Program-made: the position numbers and the translations under genes
Shown: piece by piece, positions 37,586 to 48,200 of the stretch
Numbering within the stretch: the first letter of the stretch is position 1
Layout of the letters: each line of letters starts with the position of its first letter
The notes under the pieces: generated by a model
Databases searched by the model: none
Told to the model about the DNA's origin: nothing
Seen by the model: the letters and a program-made list of their open reading frames with translations, nothing else
From: Calditrichia bacterium
GTDB taxonomy: Bacteria; Calditrichota; Calditrichia; RBG-13-44-9; J075
Length of the DNA: 64,000 nucleotides
Assembly (NCBI GenBank): GCA_028284445.1
Contig: JANQRS010000072.1
Coordinates: 62,001 to 126,000, forward strand
Reading direction: 5' to 3'

Positions 37586-38974
37586 TTAAGGCCGGTAGGT
37601 GATTTTCAATGACCAGGCAAAACGGCACGGGCGCTGGTTTTCATTTTGCAGGCTTTCGGGCAAATTAATGAGAAGACTATTGCCACGGATTTGCCATTTC
37701 AGCGGCGCCTGATGCCCCAACATATGTATGGATTCTATAGATTTTAAGGGTAGTGCATTGATTCGCAATTCCTGTCCCGGCCAGTTGATTAACATGGTAT
37801 AGATAATCGAATTGCCCTTGTCTTGTGTGAAGCGGACATCGTCACCTTCGCTCCAGATCTGAAACTGTCGCGTATCGTATATCGCCTCACCGTTAACAGA
37901 CAACCATTGGCCTATCTCGGCAAGCCGTTCATATGCAGCGTCTTCAAATGTTCCTTGCGGCGTAGGCCCGATGTTCAACAATAAATTGCCACCCTTGGCC
38001 ACAACTTCGATCAGCGTATGTATCAACTGACGGCTGCTTTTGTACTGCGGATTGTTGTCATGACCCCAGCTTTGTGTCATCGTCAAGCAGGTTTCCCAGG
38101 GAAAAGGCAACGCTTCCTGCGGTACTTGTTGCTCCGGCGTGCGATAGTTCTCATAGGGGCCGTGAACAGTGCGATCAACCATCAGCAACCCGGGCTGATG
38201 CCTTCGGGCCATTTCGGCAATCCGCGGCATATTGATATCCTGTTCCCATTTCGCGATGTCAAATCCCCAGGAGCGGACCTCATCGTTGATCGTGTCACTT
38301 GGGCGAATCCATCCGCCATCCAGCCAAAGAATATCAACTTTTCCGTAGCGTCTCATCAATTCTTCAATTTGCTTATAAGAGTAGTCGCAAAAGCGCTGCC
38401 ACTTCTGTGGATGTTTGCCGGTATCATAATTGGTGTTGCGATTTGGGGTGGCATAAAGTGGCCACCAGAAGTCCGGATGATGCCAATCAGGCTTCGAGAA
38501 GTAGACGCCAATCATAAAGTTCTGCTGGCGAAACGCATCAAAAACTTCCCGGGTAATATCGGCTTTGGGATGATTCTTAAATGGAGATTCCGGGCCGGTG
38601 ATGCGAAACGCCGTTTGAGCAGTATCCCACATCGAGAACCCATCGTGATGTTTTGTGGTAAACACCAGGTATTTCATGCCTGCACCGGCGGCTGCTTCCG
38701 CCCAGAGATTTGCATCAAATGCTTGCGGATTAAACTGCCGGATCAAATCAAAATACATCTTTTTGAAATCCGTGTAGGGCATGCCATCTCGTTCTTGAAA
38801 ATCCTGATGCTCGGATACCAGTGCCCAGGATTCAACAATGCCCAATTGGCTGTAAAGTCCCCAATGCATCATCAGGCCAAATTTGTAATCTTGCCAGCGT
38901 TCAAGCTGCGAGCGAACCAGCGGATCCTTCGGTGCCTGCCAGCCGTCTTTTTGAAATGGGTGAATGTGAGCCAT
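37586..38974 (-). CDS. GH29-family alpha-L-fucosidase
   Basis: 462 residues, without a signal peptide, so probably cytoplasmic. GH29 features: the FGLMMHWGLYSQ opening, a YLVFTTKHHDGFSMWDT motif, a YFSKPDWHHPDFWWP segment, and the nucleophile Asp219 in VDILWLDGGW. It hydrolyses terminal alpha-L-fucose from oligosaccharides; the exact linkage specificity cannot be read from sequence. The TPR lipoprotein follows immediately. Confidence 0.94.
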   Translation of the reverse strand: MAHIHPFQKDGWQAPKDPLVRSQLERWQDYKFGLMMHWGLYSQLGIVESWALVSEHQDFQERDGMPYTDFKKMYFDLIRQFNPQAFDANLWAEAAAGAGMKYLVFTTKHHDGFSMWDTAQTAFRITGPESPFKNHPKADITREVFDAFRQQNFMIGVYFSKPDWHHPDFWWPLYATPNRNTNYDTGKHPQKWQRFCDYSYKQIEELMRRYGKVDILWLDGGWIRPSDTINDEVRSWGFDIAKWEQDINMPRIAEMARRHQPGLLMVDRTVHGPYENYRTPEQQVPQEALPFPWETCLTMTQSWGHDNNPQYKSSRQLIHTLIEVVAKGGNLLLNIGPTPQGTFEDAAYERLAEIGQWLSVNGEAIYDTRQFQIWSEGDDVRFTQDKGNSIIYTMLINWPGQELRINALPLKSIESIHMLGHQAPLKWQIRGNSLLINLPESLQNENQRPCRFAWSLKITYRP

Positions 38975-39096
38975 AATGCTGTGAAGATACGGGAATTTGA
39001 TTGAAGAATGAAGAATGAAAATACCGGTTGCATTGGCAGAATGGTAGGTCGGATCAGGCGAAGCAAGGAATTTGCATTGGCACTAAATGGCCAGAG

Positions 39097-39440
39097 GCGT
39101 CATCCGACGATTTTTGGGAAATGACAAATGACGAATGACAAATGACGAATGACGAATGACGAATGACGAATGACGAATGACGAATGAAAAATGACAATTG
39201 ACAAGTGACGAATGCGTCATCCGACGATTTTGGGAAATGACAAATGACGAATGACAAATGACGAATGACGAATGACGAATGACGAATGACGAATGACAAA
39301 TGACAATTGACAATTGACGAATGCGTCATTCCGACGATTTTGTGGAAATGGCGAATGAAAAATGACAATTGACGAATGCGTCATCCGACGATTTTGGAAA
39401 TGACAAAGAAAAAAATAGCAATTGACAAATCCAAATTGAC
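39097..39440. repeat. Heptamer tandem array with higher-order units
   Basis: The basic unit is ATGACGA/ATGACAA, with occasional AAAATGACAATTG variants. Blocks of heptamers are punctuated by GCGTCATCCGACGATTTT at 39097, 39214, 39323 (one inserted T) and 39378, giving composite units of 117, 109 and 55 bp. The first two blocks are nearly the same. A shorter block of the same heptamer occurs at 51793-51834. Confidence 0.92.
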
Positions 39441-39453
39441 ACATTATCTTTTT

Positions 39454-39468
39454 GTGAACAGTGTTTAG
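39454..39468. promoter_or_regulatory. Putative TetR operator, site 1
   Basis: GTGAACA-G-TGTTTAG is an imperfect inverted repeat 81 bases before the regulator start. The mirror-image form CTAAACA-G-TGTTCAC occurs at 40243 before the TonB receptor gene. Both are followed by TAAAT and then GTTTACA at the same spacing. This is the pattern expected of an autoregulating repressor. Confidence 0.6.
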
Positions 39469-39549
39469 TAAATGAAAATTGTTTACAGGAACCGAACAAT
39501 GCTTCTCTTCCTGCTTGAAAGTTTTGGATCATATACCGATATTTACCAG

Positions 39550-40170
39550 ATGGGAATAGCCGAAAGAAAACAACGTGAAAAAGAGCGGATGCGGCGGGAT
39601 ATTCTCGATACCGCGATGGAGATGCTCGTTGAGGACGGATTTGAGAAGTTGTCAATTCGGCGCATCGCAACGGCAATTGAGTATAGCCCGGCCACAATCT
39701 ACCTCTATTTTAAAGATAAGAATGAAATCTTTTTCCATTTACACGAAGAGGGCTTCGCAAAGTTTGTTGCGCACATGAAAACCGCGCAAACCATTGAAGA
39801 TCCAATGCTTCGACTCCGTCGGCTCGGGCAGATATATCTCAAGTTCGCACTGGAACACCGTGAATACTACGAGTTGATGTTCATCATGAAAAGCCCCATT
39901 ACCTACGTGGTTGATGAGTGGAGCTGTGGTATGCAATCCTATAATATTCTTCGGGAAACAGTACAGGCATGCCTGGAACAGAAACGCATTCCGGAAGGAC
40001 ACCTCGAAGCAGCAACCCTGGCAGTTTGGTCCTCCGTTCATGGGCTGGCTTCTTTGGTGATTCGTGATCGCCTCAAAACGATTCCGGAAGAATTTCGTAC
40101 CCTGGTGGTCGATGGTGCCCTGGACTATATCAGCAAATTGAATGAAACCCTGGATCGGGAGAAAGGGTAG
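39550..40170 (+). CDS. TetR/AcrR-family transcriptional regulator
   Basis: 206 residues from the ATG at 39550; the frame can be extended to 39472, but that overlaps the putative operator region and adds a non-TetR stretch. The N-terminal helix-turn-helix is typical: RRDILDTAMEMLVEDGFEKLSIRRIA, then a YSPATIYLYFKDKNEIFF recognition-helix end. The remaining all-helical part is a ligand-binding domain that resembles the TetR_C WHG group (a YYELMFIMKSP motif). It probably represses itself and the TonB receptor through the paired palindromes. Ligand unknown. Confidence 0.93.
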   Translation: MGIAERKQREKERMRRDILDTAMEMLVEDGFEKLSIRRIATAIEYSPATIYLYFKDKNEIFFHLHEEGFAKFVAHMKTAQTIEDPMLRLRRLGQIYLKFALEHREYYELMFIMKSPITYVVDEWSCGMQSYNILRETVQACLEQKRIPEGHLEAATLAVWSSVHGLASLVIRDRLKTIPEEFRTLVVDGALDYISKLNETLDREKG

Positions 40171-40242
40171 TTGTTCGTTGTGCGGTGTTAGTGATGATCC
40201 TAACAACTCTCAACCAAAACCGCCATTTTTTTTCGCCAACAA

Positions 40243-40257
40243 CTAAACAGTGTTCAC
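40243..40257. promoter_or_regulatory. Putative TetR operator, site 2
   Basis: CTAAACA-G-TGTTCAC, the reverse arrangement of site 1, 48 bases before the TonB receptor start. The flanking TAAAT and GTTTACA are shared with site 1: 31 bases (40246-40276) align with 39457-39487 with only a short divergent centre. Confidence 0.6.
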
Positions 40258-40304
40258 TAAATATGAAACGTTTACAAACACAATTGTAATATAAGGAGAT
40301 CCCC

Positions 40305-42686
40305 ATGAGACGCTATATCACTTTCTTGACCGTGAGCCTGGCGATCTTATTTAGTTCGATATATGCCCAGGAAAAAACAGACAGTGGGATGCTGCGAGGT
40401 AAAGTCATTGACGAGGTCACCAAGCAACCCCTGATAGGTGCAGATGTCTTTCTAATCGGCACTGAGTTGGGCGCCTCAACCAACCAGGAAGGTATCTTTA
40501 TCATCCAGGACGCCCCGGAAGATATTTACAAGCTGCAAGTGCAATACATTGGATACCGTAGCTTTGTGCGAACAGACGTGCGAGTCATTCGCAACAAAAC
40601 CACAGATCTGCGAGAGCTTGGCCTGCAACTTGCTCTCGTTGAAGGTGAACAGATCATTGTTGAAGGTGATGGCAATTTTGCAGACGATGACCAATCACCG
40701 GTCTCAAACTACTCCTATTCGAAAGAGGAAATCTGGCGCAGCCCCGGCGCGGCTGGTGACATTTTCAGAGCGATGGAGACCCTCCCCGGGGTTAGCAGCG
40801 GCGGCGGAGAATTCTCCTCGTTTTCCGTCCGCGGCGGCAGCCCCAAGGAAAACATCATATTGATCGACAATATCCCTTTTGATAAGGTCACACATTTTAA
40901 TGGCGGTAATGAAGAACAGGAAAAACAGGGTGGCCGTTTCAGCATCTTTGCTCCAAACCTGATTGAATCAGCCAATTTCCAGGCTGGTGGTTTTGGTGCG
41001 CGCTACGGAGGCAAATTTGCTTCTTTCCTGGACCTGCGTATCAAGGACGGCAATATGGAAGATTTTACCATCGATGGCCGGGTTGATGTCATTGGTTGGG
41101 AAGCAAATTACGACGGGCCGGTCCAGCTCATTGAAAATACCAGCATGATCCTCAATCTCCGCCACCACGACTTCACGCGCATCCTGGAGCTCACCGGGCA
41201 GGAAGAATTTGGTTCGCCGCGCTTTACCGATGTCATTATGAAAACCACCACGAATATCAATGCCAATCATAAGCTTTCTTTCCTCGGGATCTATACCCCG
41301 GAATATTTCGATCGCACAACCGAAGATGTATTTGAAAGCGAGGACTTTGCAGTAACGGATGTTGGTGATGTCGACGAAACAAAGGCCCTGGCCGGCCTGA
41401 ACTGGCGTTGGCTGACCGGCAAAAACAGTTTTCTGGAAACCAGCGCGTACTACCGCTATACCGACCGGGAGCTCAAGTTTGGCCGCGCTTTTCCAATCAG
41501 CGGCCGCGAGATTCTCTCAGAGAACGATATACGCGCTCGCTTCCCGATATCTGAAGATCTTTTTGAAAGCGAGATCGGCTCTCGCGGGGTATTCACAGCA
41601 ATGCTTCGTCCGACCTTCACCATCAATGCCGGATGGGAAGTCAGCCAATCCGATTACGACTTAAGCCGTGTTCAAAACGGTCTCGATACACTCTACGTTT
41701 ATGACCAGGATGATTCCCGTCCGGATCCCAGTCAACGTTTCCTGGTGACCACGCCGGAACAAATCGGCGCCGAGTACGACGATAACAGCTACCAGCTTGC
41801 CGGTTTCGCAGAATTCTCATCACGGCTGACCCAGCGCCTCACTTTAAATGCCGGCATTCGTCAGGAATACAATGGCCTGAATGAAGAGAGCTATTTTGCA
41901 CCGCGCGCCAGCGCCAGCTTTCGCCTCGATGACCGCACGCGCCTCAGCTTTGCCAGTGGCATCTTCTATCAAACACCGGAGATTCAGGTTGTGACCAGCA
42001 ATCCGGCCAATGTCGGTCTGAAGAACGAGCGGGCGATTCACTATATTGTCGGCCTGAGCCGCTACCTGACCAACGACTTAAAACTCACCGCGGAAGGTTA
42101 CTATAAGCAGTTTAATGATCTGATTGTCCGCAATGACCGCGCATCGACTGTTCGCACGAATGATGGCGACGGTGAAGCATTTGGCATCGATCTGAGTATC
42201 ATCAAACGCTTCGTCAACAAATTCTACGGACAAATAAACTACTCCTATGCATATAGCGTTCGCGATGACAACAATGGTGAAGGTGAGTATGATTCAGACT
42301 TCAACCAGCCTCATATTTTTAACATCCTCGCTGGTTACGAATTCAACAAGGAGTGGTCGATTGCCGGTAAATGGAAATATGCCACCGGGCGGCCAAAAGA
42401 CAGCTTCATCATTCACAGCGACATCTTCAACGATCCGAACAATCTCCGCTACTCCCAGGAGTTGACGGCGAATAATGCCGACCGTCTGGATCCTTTCCAC
42501 ACTTTGAATGTGCGCGTGGATTATCGCAAGCAGTTTGGCCGCTTTGCAGTCGTCAGCTTTCTCGATGTAGTGAATGTGTATAACTATCTAAACGTTAACG
42601 AAGACCGCTTCCAGGAATTAACCGGTAAGGAAGAAAGCCGCGGTTTTCAGATTTTGCCAACGATTGGTGTGAAAGTGGAGTTGTAA
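40305..42686 (+). CDS. TonB-dependent receptor with carboxypeptidase-regulatory-like domain
   Basis: 793 residues after a good AAGGAGA site. Signal peptide about 1-21; a carboxypeptidase-regulatory-like domain (about 29-110; GKVIDEVTKQPLIGADV and YIGYRSF); a plug domain (about 140-240; GDIFRAMETLPGVSS and FSVRGGSP); and an outer-membrane barrel up to the C-terminal ILPTIGVKVEL. No clear SusD partner follows, so it is not an obvious polysaccharide SusCD pair. Imported ligand unknown. The upstream palindrome suggests control by the adjacent TetR regulator. Confidence 0.94.
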   Translation: MRRYITFLTVSLAILFSSIYAQEKTDSGMLRGKVIDEVTKQPLIGADVFLIGTELGASTNQEGIFIIQDAPEDIYKLQVQYIGYRSFVRTDVRVIRNKTTDLRELGLQLALVEGEQIIVEGDGNFADDDQSPVSNYSYSKEEIWRSPGAAGDIFRAMETLPGVSSGGGEFSSFSVRGGSPKENIILIDNIPFDKVTHFNGGNEEQEKQGGRFSIFAPNLIESANFQAGGFGARYGGKFASFLDLRIKDGNMEDFTIDGRVDVIGWEANYDGPVQLIENTSMILNLRHHDFTRILELTGQEEFGSPRFTDVIMKTTTNINANHKLSFLGIYTPEYFDRTTEDVFESEDFAVTDVGDVDETKALAGLNWRWLTGKNSFLETSAYYRYTDRELKFGRAFPISGREILSENDIRARFPISEDLFESEIGSRGVFTAMLRPTFTINAGWEVSQSDYDLSRVQNGLDTLYVYDQDDSRPDPSQRFLVTTPEQIGAEYDDNSYQLAGFAEFSSRLTQRLTLNAGIRQEYNGLNEESYFAPRASASFRLDDRTRLSFASGIFYQTPEIQVVTSNPANVGLKNERAIHYIVGLSRYLTNDLKLTAEGYYKQFNDLIVRNDRASTVRTNDGDGEAFGIDLSIIKRFVNKFYGQINYSYAYSVRDDNNGEGEYDSDFNQPHIFNILAGYEFNKEWSIAGKWKYATGRPKDSFIIHSDIFNDPNNLRYSQELTANNADRLDPFHTLNVRVDYRKQFGRFAVVSFLDVVNVYNYLNVNEDRFQELTGKEESRGFQILPTIGVKVEL

Positions 42687-42759
42687 TTCTTGACTCACCC
42701 ACAGACGTTGTGTATATATCAAATATAGAGCGTTTGATACCAGGGTGGGAGAGTCAAAA

Positions 42760-45057
42760 ATGCGCAATATTCTTTATCTGTTGCTTGGCAGTCTTTTTCT
42801 AACAACCAATGCCCATTATGGACAAGTGCCGGACACGCTGTGGTCAAGTATTTTAGGGGGGACAAGCCGGCAAATTGTAAAATCCTTTGAACATCTGGAT
42901 GAAGGTGGTTTTTTGATCGGCGGGGCAAGTGAACAAGGTGCCCTGCTGATCAGGACCGACTCCACGGGCAACCTCGATTGGGAATTGGCATATTCCGACA
43001 GTAACGACGCGACTTCTGGTGAATGGGCGATTGAAACCAGTGATTCGAACTACGCCCTGACAGGCTACATTGTGAGACAGGATGGGAGTGACGACGTCTT
43101 GCTCATGAAAGTGGATCGGCAAGGTGCAATTCTCTGGCAAAAAACCTATGCTTTTGGTGGAGTCAATGACGGCTGCTACCTGCTTGAAACAGCTGATAAC
43201 GGCTTTATGATCATTGCATTAACAATGAATTTCTCGTTCGGATTACGGCTGATTCACGCTGATAGCAACGGGAATTTGTTATGGTCCAAGACGTATTTTG
43301 CCTCAGATGGCGATTATTGGCCGGAGGCTGCTGCGTTGACATCTGACGGCGGCGTCGGGATCATAATGGGTAAAGACAGCAACCAGTCTGACGGCCGCAG
43401 AATGTCCCTAATGAGAGTAGATGCGACCGGAGACAGTCTTTGGTCCAGGACTCTGGATTTTGCGTTGGGCAGTGTCAGGGATATTCCGCGAGACATTCTG
43501 GCCGCGCCTGATGACGGATTTATATTATTGGGAACAACCGTCATTGGCCAAGGCACCAATACGATGAACAACATGTTAATTTCCAAAACAAGTGCCGACG
43601 GCAATCCCGATTGGGTAAAAACTTACGACAATATATATTTCACTGAAGATATAAAAGTGACGCCCGATTCGGGGTTCATAGTGACTGGGCGAGGGAGTAA
43701 TGATGTTCGCATTATGAAAACATTTGCTAACGGTGATTCAATATGGACCTCTTCATTTGATCGGGGTGGCATTGATGGCGGAGTAGGAGTAGACATTGTC
43801 GCCGACACGGGTTATGCCGTTGCCGCATTATCCGGCGCTCCCGTCGGCGATGCCAACATTTGGCTGCTTGGCCTGGAAAGGGACGGCTTAAATGCAAATT
43901 TCAGTGCTGATACGCTTTTCGGTTCTCTTCCTTTTGAAGTTCAATTCACAGATCAATCGGCCAGGATTGGTTCTCCGGAAATAACTACCTGGGAATGGGA
44001 TTTTGATCAGGATGGCATATTTGACAGCTTCGACCAGAACCCACATTGGACATATTTTGAGGCAGATACATTTTCAGTGCGACTGGCCGTATCCAATGAA
44101 ATTAATTCCGACACCCTGATTCGCGAAGGATATATTTCAACGTATTATTTACCGGAGCCGGTCATTCTCGCCATTGTCGACGTACCTAACGACCAGGGCG
44201 GGTTTCTGGAACTAACATTCCTAAGAAGCGCATTCGATCAAAAATCCGACAGCAGTAGCTATCAAATTGAAATTTTTGATGACAGTACCTGGACGCCCTT
44301 AGAAAACACTACAGCAATTGGTGACTTGACCTATACTGTCCTCGTCCCAACACCGGCAGATTCCAATGCCGTTGCCGCAAACACCTTTCAGTTTCGAGTA
44401 ATGATAAGCACAACAGATGGGAACTTCTTCAGTGAACCGCTTGAAGGATACTCTGTAGATAACATGGCGCCTCAAGCACCAGCCGCAGTCGAAGCAGAAC
44501 TACAAGCGGACAACGCAGTTTCAATCAGCTGGAGCGAATCTTCAGCTGCGGATTTCTCACATTTTGCTCTCTACCGCAGCCAAATTCCTGAGTTCACACC
44601 AACGCCGGAAAACAAGATTGCTGAAACAGCAGTAAATTCCTGGCTAGACAGGACTGTACTGATGGACTCAACCTATTATTATCGGATTTCTGCCCTGGAT
44701 TCAAACTTTAACGAAAGCCCAAGTACCGATGCGATTGCCATTTCTATTGTAGAGCTTAACGTCCTGATACACAATACTTTGACATTTCAACTGGATCAAA
44801 ACTTTCCTAATCCATTCAATCCAACGACCGTCATAGGTTTTGCTATCCCGAAGGCGGAACAAGCAGAATTAAAAGTATACAACAACCTCGGAGAAGTCGT
44901 TAGGACGCTTGTAGATAGGCACCTCGCAGCAGGCACCTATCAAATTACATGGAATGCAACCGATGATTCGGGTCAGCCAGTGGCAAGCGGGACTTATTTC
45001 TACCGGTTTACAGCCGGCTCATTTCATCACTCACGCAAAATGTTGTTGATTCGCTAA
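42760..45057 (+). CDS. Secreted PKD-domain protein with FlgD-like sorting tail
   Basis: 765 residues. The ATG at 42760 follows GGGAGAG; a GTG at 42745 is also in frame. A signal peptide (about 1-20) is followed by beta repeats of the VLLMKVDRQGAILWQKTY and LIHADSNGNLLWSKTY type (about 30-375), likely a propeller. A PKD domain (about 380-470, WEWDFDQDG) and an Fn3-like domain (about 560-660) follow. The tail from about 677 has QNFPNPFNPTTVIGF and ends HHSRKMLLIR, as in surface-sorted proteins. Function likely adhesion or polymer binding; no catalytic motif seen. Confidence 0.9.
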   Translation: MRNILYLLLGSLFLTTNAHYGQVPDTLWSSILGGTSRQIVKSFEHLDEGGFLIGGASEQGALLIRTDSTGNLDWELAYSDSNDATSGEWAIETSDSNYALTGYIVRQDGSDDVLLMKVDRQGAILWQKTYAFGGVNDGCYLLETADNGFMIIALTMNFSFGLRLIHADSNGNLLWSKTYFASDGDYWPEAAALTSDGGVGIIMGKDSNQSDGRRMSLMRVDATGDSLWSRTLDFALGSVRDIPRDILAAPDDGFILLGTTVIGQGTNTMNNMLISKTSADGNPDWVKTYDNIYFTEDIKVTPDSGFIVTGRGSNDVRIMKTFANGDSIWTSSFDRGGIDGGVGVDIVADTGYAVAALSGAPVGDANIWLLGLERDGLNANFSADTLFGSLPFEVQFTDQSARIGSPEITTWEWDFDQDGIFDSFDQNPHWTYFEADTFSVRLAVSNEINSDTLIREGYISTYYLPEPVILAIVDVPNDQGGFLELTFLRSAFDQKSDSSSYQIEIFDDSTWTPLENTTAIGDLTYTVLVPTPADSNAVAANTFQFRVMISTTDGNFFSEPLEGYSVDNMAPQAPAAVEAELQADNAVSISWSESSAADFSHFALYRSQIPEFTPTPENKIAETAVNSWLDRTVLMDSTYYYRISALDSNFNESPSTDAIAISIVELNVLIHNTLTFQLDQNFPNPFNPTTVIGFAIPKAEQAELKVYNNLGEVVRTLVDRHLAAGTYQITWNATDDSGQPVASGTYFYRFTAGSFHHSRKMLLIR

Positions 45058-45102
45058 GCCGACTAACACTATAACCCATCAACTCTTCAACCTACGTCTC
45101 CA

Positions 45103-45202
45103 TTGCCAATTTGCGGATTTCCTGGCTTGCAAATTTGTTGATTTTCAGATTTGCCAATTTGCGGATTTCTTGCATTGCAGATTTGCCGACTCGCAGATTT
45201 CC
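45103..45202. repeat. Short interspersed 19-mer repeats
   Basis: TTGCCAATTTGCGGATTTC occurs identically at 45103-45121 and 45151-45169, and in a diverged form at 45183-45201 (TTGCCGACTCGCAGATTTC). They fill the intergenic space before the alpha-2-macroglobulin gene. No gene is seen. Confidence 0.85.
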
Positions 45203-45276
45203 TTCAAAAATATCAAACCCCTTTGTAAATAAAAGCACCACATCACCCGTCTCACAATAAACATGGGGGACATTCG

Positions 45277-48200
45277 ATGACGCTTGCTATCGGCTTCAGG
45301 GGTTGGTTATCATTCTTTATTTTCTTTTCCGTTTTCACTCTCGCTCAAATGCCTGATCACTTTGATCCAAACAAAGTTGGTCTATCTACCTATCGTCAGG
45401 ATTGGCAAATTGTCGATTCTTTGATAAGTAAGAAACTTCCTCGCTCTGCCCTGACAATCGTGAAGGAAATAGCAGAGCAAGCGGACCAGGATAACAATAC
45501 ACAGCAAATGCTTAAGGCCATATTCTTTGAGTTGCACCTTATTCAAGGATTGGAAGGTACCGGCTGGTTTAGCAAAACCCTTGAAACAATCAGGCAGCTT
45601 GAAGCAAAACTGGTAAGGAGCAAGTTCCCGGTTCGGCCGGTATTGCAATCTATGCTTGCCGAATCTTATGCCGGTATTTATCGACCGAAAAAGAACAATG
45701 AACCGGCAACACCTGAGGACAGCAGCGATGTTACAACCTGGTCAAACACTCGGCTACTAAGGAAAGTTGAGTCCCTTTACCAATCCTCACTCACTCATAA
45801 AGAGGCACTGCAGCAACTTTCATTAAATGGTTTTGAATCCATTCTGATCCGGCGGAGCGATAAGCGCTATCTGCGTCCAACTCTTTTTGACCTACTGTCG
45901 CATCGAGCGCTCGATTTTTATGAAACAAAAAGCCTGGCCCCCTCCTATAACGCAGAATTCCCTGACACGCTGTATTTCGCGAGCGATTCTGTTTTTCTCG
46001 ATTCAATCGAGGCGCGCCGGGGCGCCGGGTTGGCCTTACCAGCGCCAGCCCTGATTTTTGCTGACTTGATACGCTTCCATAAAAAATCGACGACAAAGGC
46101 GATACAAGTTGAATTACAGCTTGAACGCTACAAATTTGTGCACAAGCAACTATCGCCAGCAACGCGCGACTCGCTATATGCTGCCAAACTCCATCATCTC
46201 TATTATTCCACTTATCGCACTGAAGCATCTATTCGAGTGGCGCTGGATTTAGGCGAGTTACAGGAAAAATTGTTACAGGGATACTCCCGAGACTGGACCA
46301 TCTATAACAAGCGGATTGATGATGTATTGAAGGATATTGTCTATTTTTTTCCGGAACAGCCGGAAGCCGACCGCTGCAAATATTTCCGTGAAAGAATTCG
46401 GGAATCCTATTTTGCATTTGAAATCGAAAGAGTGGTCATACCTGATCACCCCTTTCTTATATCGCTCACGTATAAGTCGGTCCCGGAAATCCATATCAGG
46501 CTTATTCGAAGCGATCCCGAACACCTGCAATCTGTTCGCTCTGCGATCATTGATTCAGCAGCGTCCCTTGTCGCACATAATAAATGGATCCGCTATTACA
46601 GCCTTCTCCGTCCAATCCACGAATGGCGCACTACCCTGCCGGGACACGAAGATTTACGCCGCCATGTCACCGAAATATCAATGCCCGCATTAGAGCCGGG
46701 ACATTACATCGTACTTATCAGCTCATCACCTCAATTTAGTGCCAGCGACCAAACAATCCTGACCGGGAAACGCTTCTGGGTTTCCAATCTTGGCTACGTC
46801 ATTCAAACAACTATGGATTCTACCTCGACGCTATTTGTCTTTGACCGAAAGAATGGGCTAAGACGTCCGGGAGTTCAGGTTCAAATTTCTGGAGAGAATA
46901 TCGATGCCCCCTCATGGGAAGCACCCTTTGTTGCGGATACGCTCCTGGTAACGGATAAAGATGGGAAAATAGTTATCCCGAAGAAATATGGAATTGATTC
47001 CCGCTATGACTTTGAGATTGAACTTGCTGATTCGAGCGATCGCCTGGTCACCTGGGCAAAGGTGTATGCGCACGGTTTTCCCTACAATGCAGATCGAATC
47101 TATCGTAAAGTAGATTTCTTTCTAGATAGGTCTATCTATCGACCCGGACAAATGATGCACTTCAAGGGTGTGCTCAGTGACCGGTATTTTGATCGAGATA
47201 GTTTGATCACGCATCATACTGACACGGTTTTCATAACTGATGCTAATCGGGAGGTTGTTTACAAAGAAGCATTCGAAACCAATGAGTATGGCAGTTTTTC
47301 AGGATCTTTTGTGCTACCAGAAGATGTTCTGCCCGGTCAATTCACCATCCGAACCCGCAGGGCTATTGGAAATAAGCGCTTTCGCGTCGAGTTTTACAAG
47401 CGCCCGCAGTTTGATGTCGTATTCTATCCGGTTGATCGGGACTATCAACAAGGTGACAGCATTTTGGTGCGAGGAATTGCACGCGGTTATGCCGGGCAGC
47501 CCATTGCGGATGCCTCAGTGAGCATCAATATCAGCCAGAGGTTGGAATTCTCAAGTGGCCGGGACGCGGTGTACGGACACCCTGCTTATGGAGACTATTA
47601 TTGGTTTCAACCGATTACAGAAGAAGACTTAAAAACCACCACAAATGAGACAGGCGAATTCAAAATAAGCTTCGCGGCAAGCCCCATTGCCGGTGTACCG
47701 GAAGATTCCTTAGCGATGTACGAATACGAAATAGCCGCTGAAGTAGTTGACAAGGGCGGTGAAACGCGATTCGCCGTCACAACGGCTATTGTCTCCACCA
47801 TCAGCAGACGGCTCGCTCTGGATCTGCCATCTCTGGTATTCGCGAATGAAAATTTTCATCTCAAAGCATACGGTAACGATTTATACGGGAGGTTAGCGCC
47901 GGTGAAGGGCAGACTTGTCATTCGCCGGCTGCTGTCCCCAAATAGATCACTACGGTATCGCACTTGGGATACGCCGGACCAATTCACCATGCCTGAAGAA
48001 GTTTTCCGTGATCGTTTTCCGCATGATCCCTATAGGACAGAGAACAACATATCGCAATGGGAGCATGGCGAAATTGTCTACGATCAGAAAATTGATGCGG
48101 AACGAAAAGAGGATTTGGAAATCAAGGTCGATAAGGATTGGCAAGCCGGCATGTATGTGGCCGAGTGGCATAGCATCGACAAGCGCTTCCGGGCTGTATC

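Larger units (their letters stand above)
38975..39549. other. Repeat-rich intergenic region with TetR promoter
   Basis: This 575-base stretch between divergent genes contains the heptamer array (39097-39440) and, near its right end, the TetR-type operator at 39454-39468. Open frames crossing the array on the minus strand only read the heptamer in different frames as Ser-Phe-Val-Ile-Arg-His repeats and are not genes. Confidence 0.7.

Noticed and set aside
36746..37612. 288-codon plus-strand frame
   Set aside because: Antisense to the TPR lipoprotein, which has a lipobox and clear TPR repeats; no ribosome site or domain in the antisense frame.
38018..39004. 328-codon plus-strand frame
   Set aside because: Antisense shadow of the GH29 fucosidase gene, which has all catalytic motifs.
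39097..39440. Possible CRISPR array
   Set aside because: Intervals between the shared blocks are not unique spacers but the same heptamer; block spacing is irregular and no cas genes are present.
39054..39444. Overlapping minus-strand frames rich in Ser-Phe-Val-Ile-Arg-His repeats
   Set aside because: These are translations of the heptamer array in different frames; a seven-base period does not preserve a frame.
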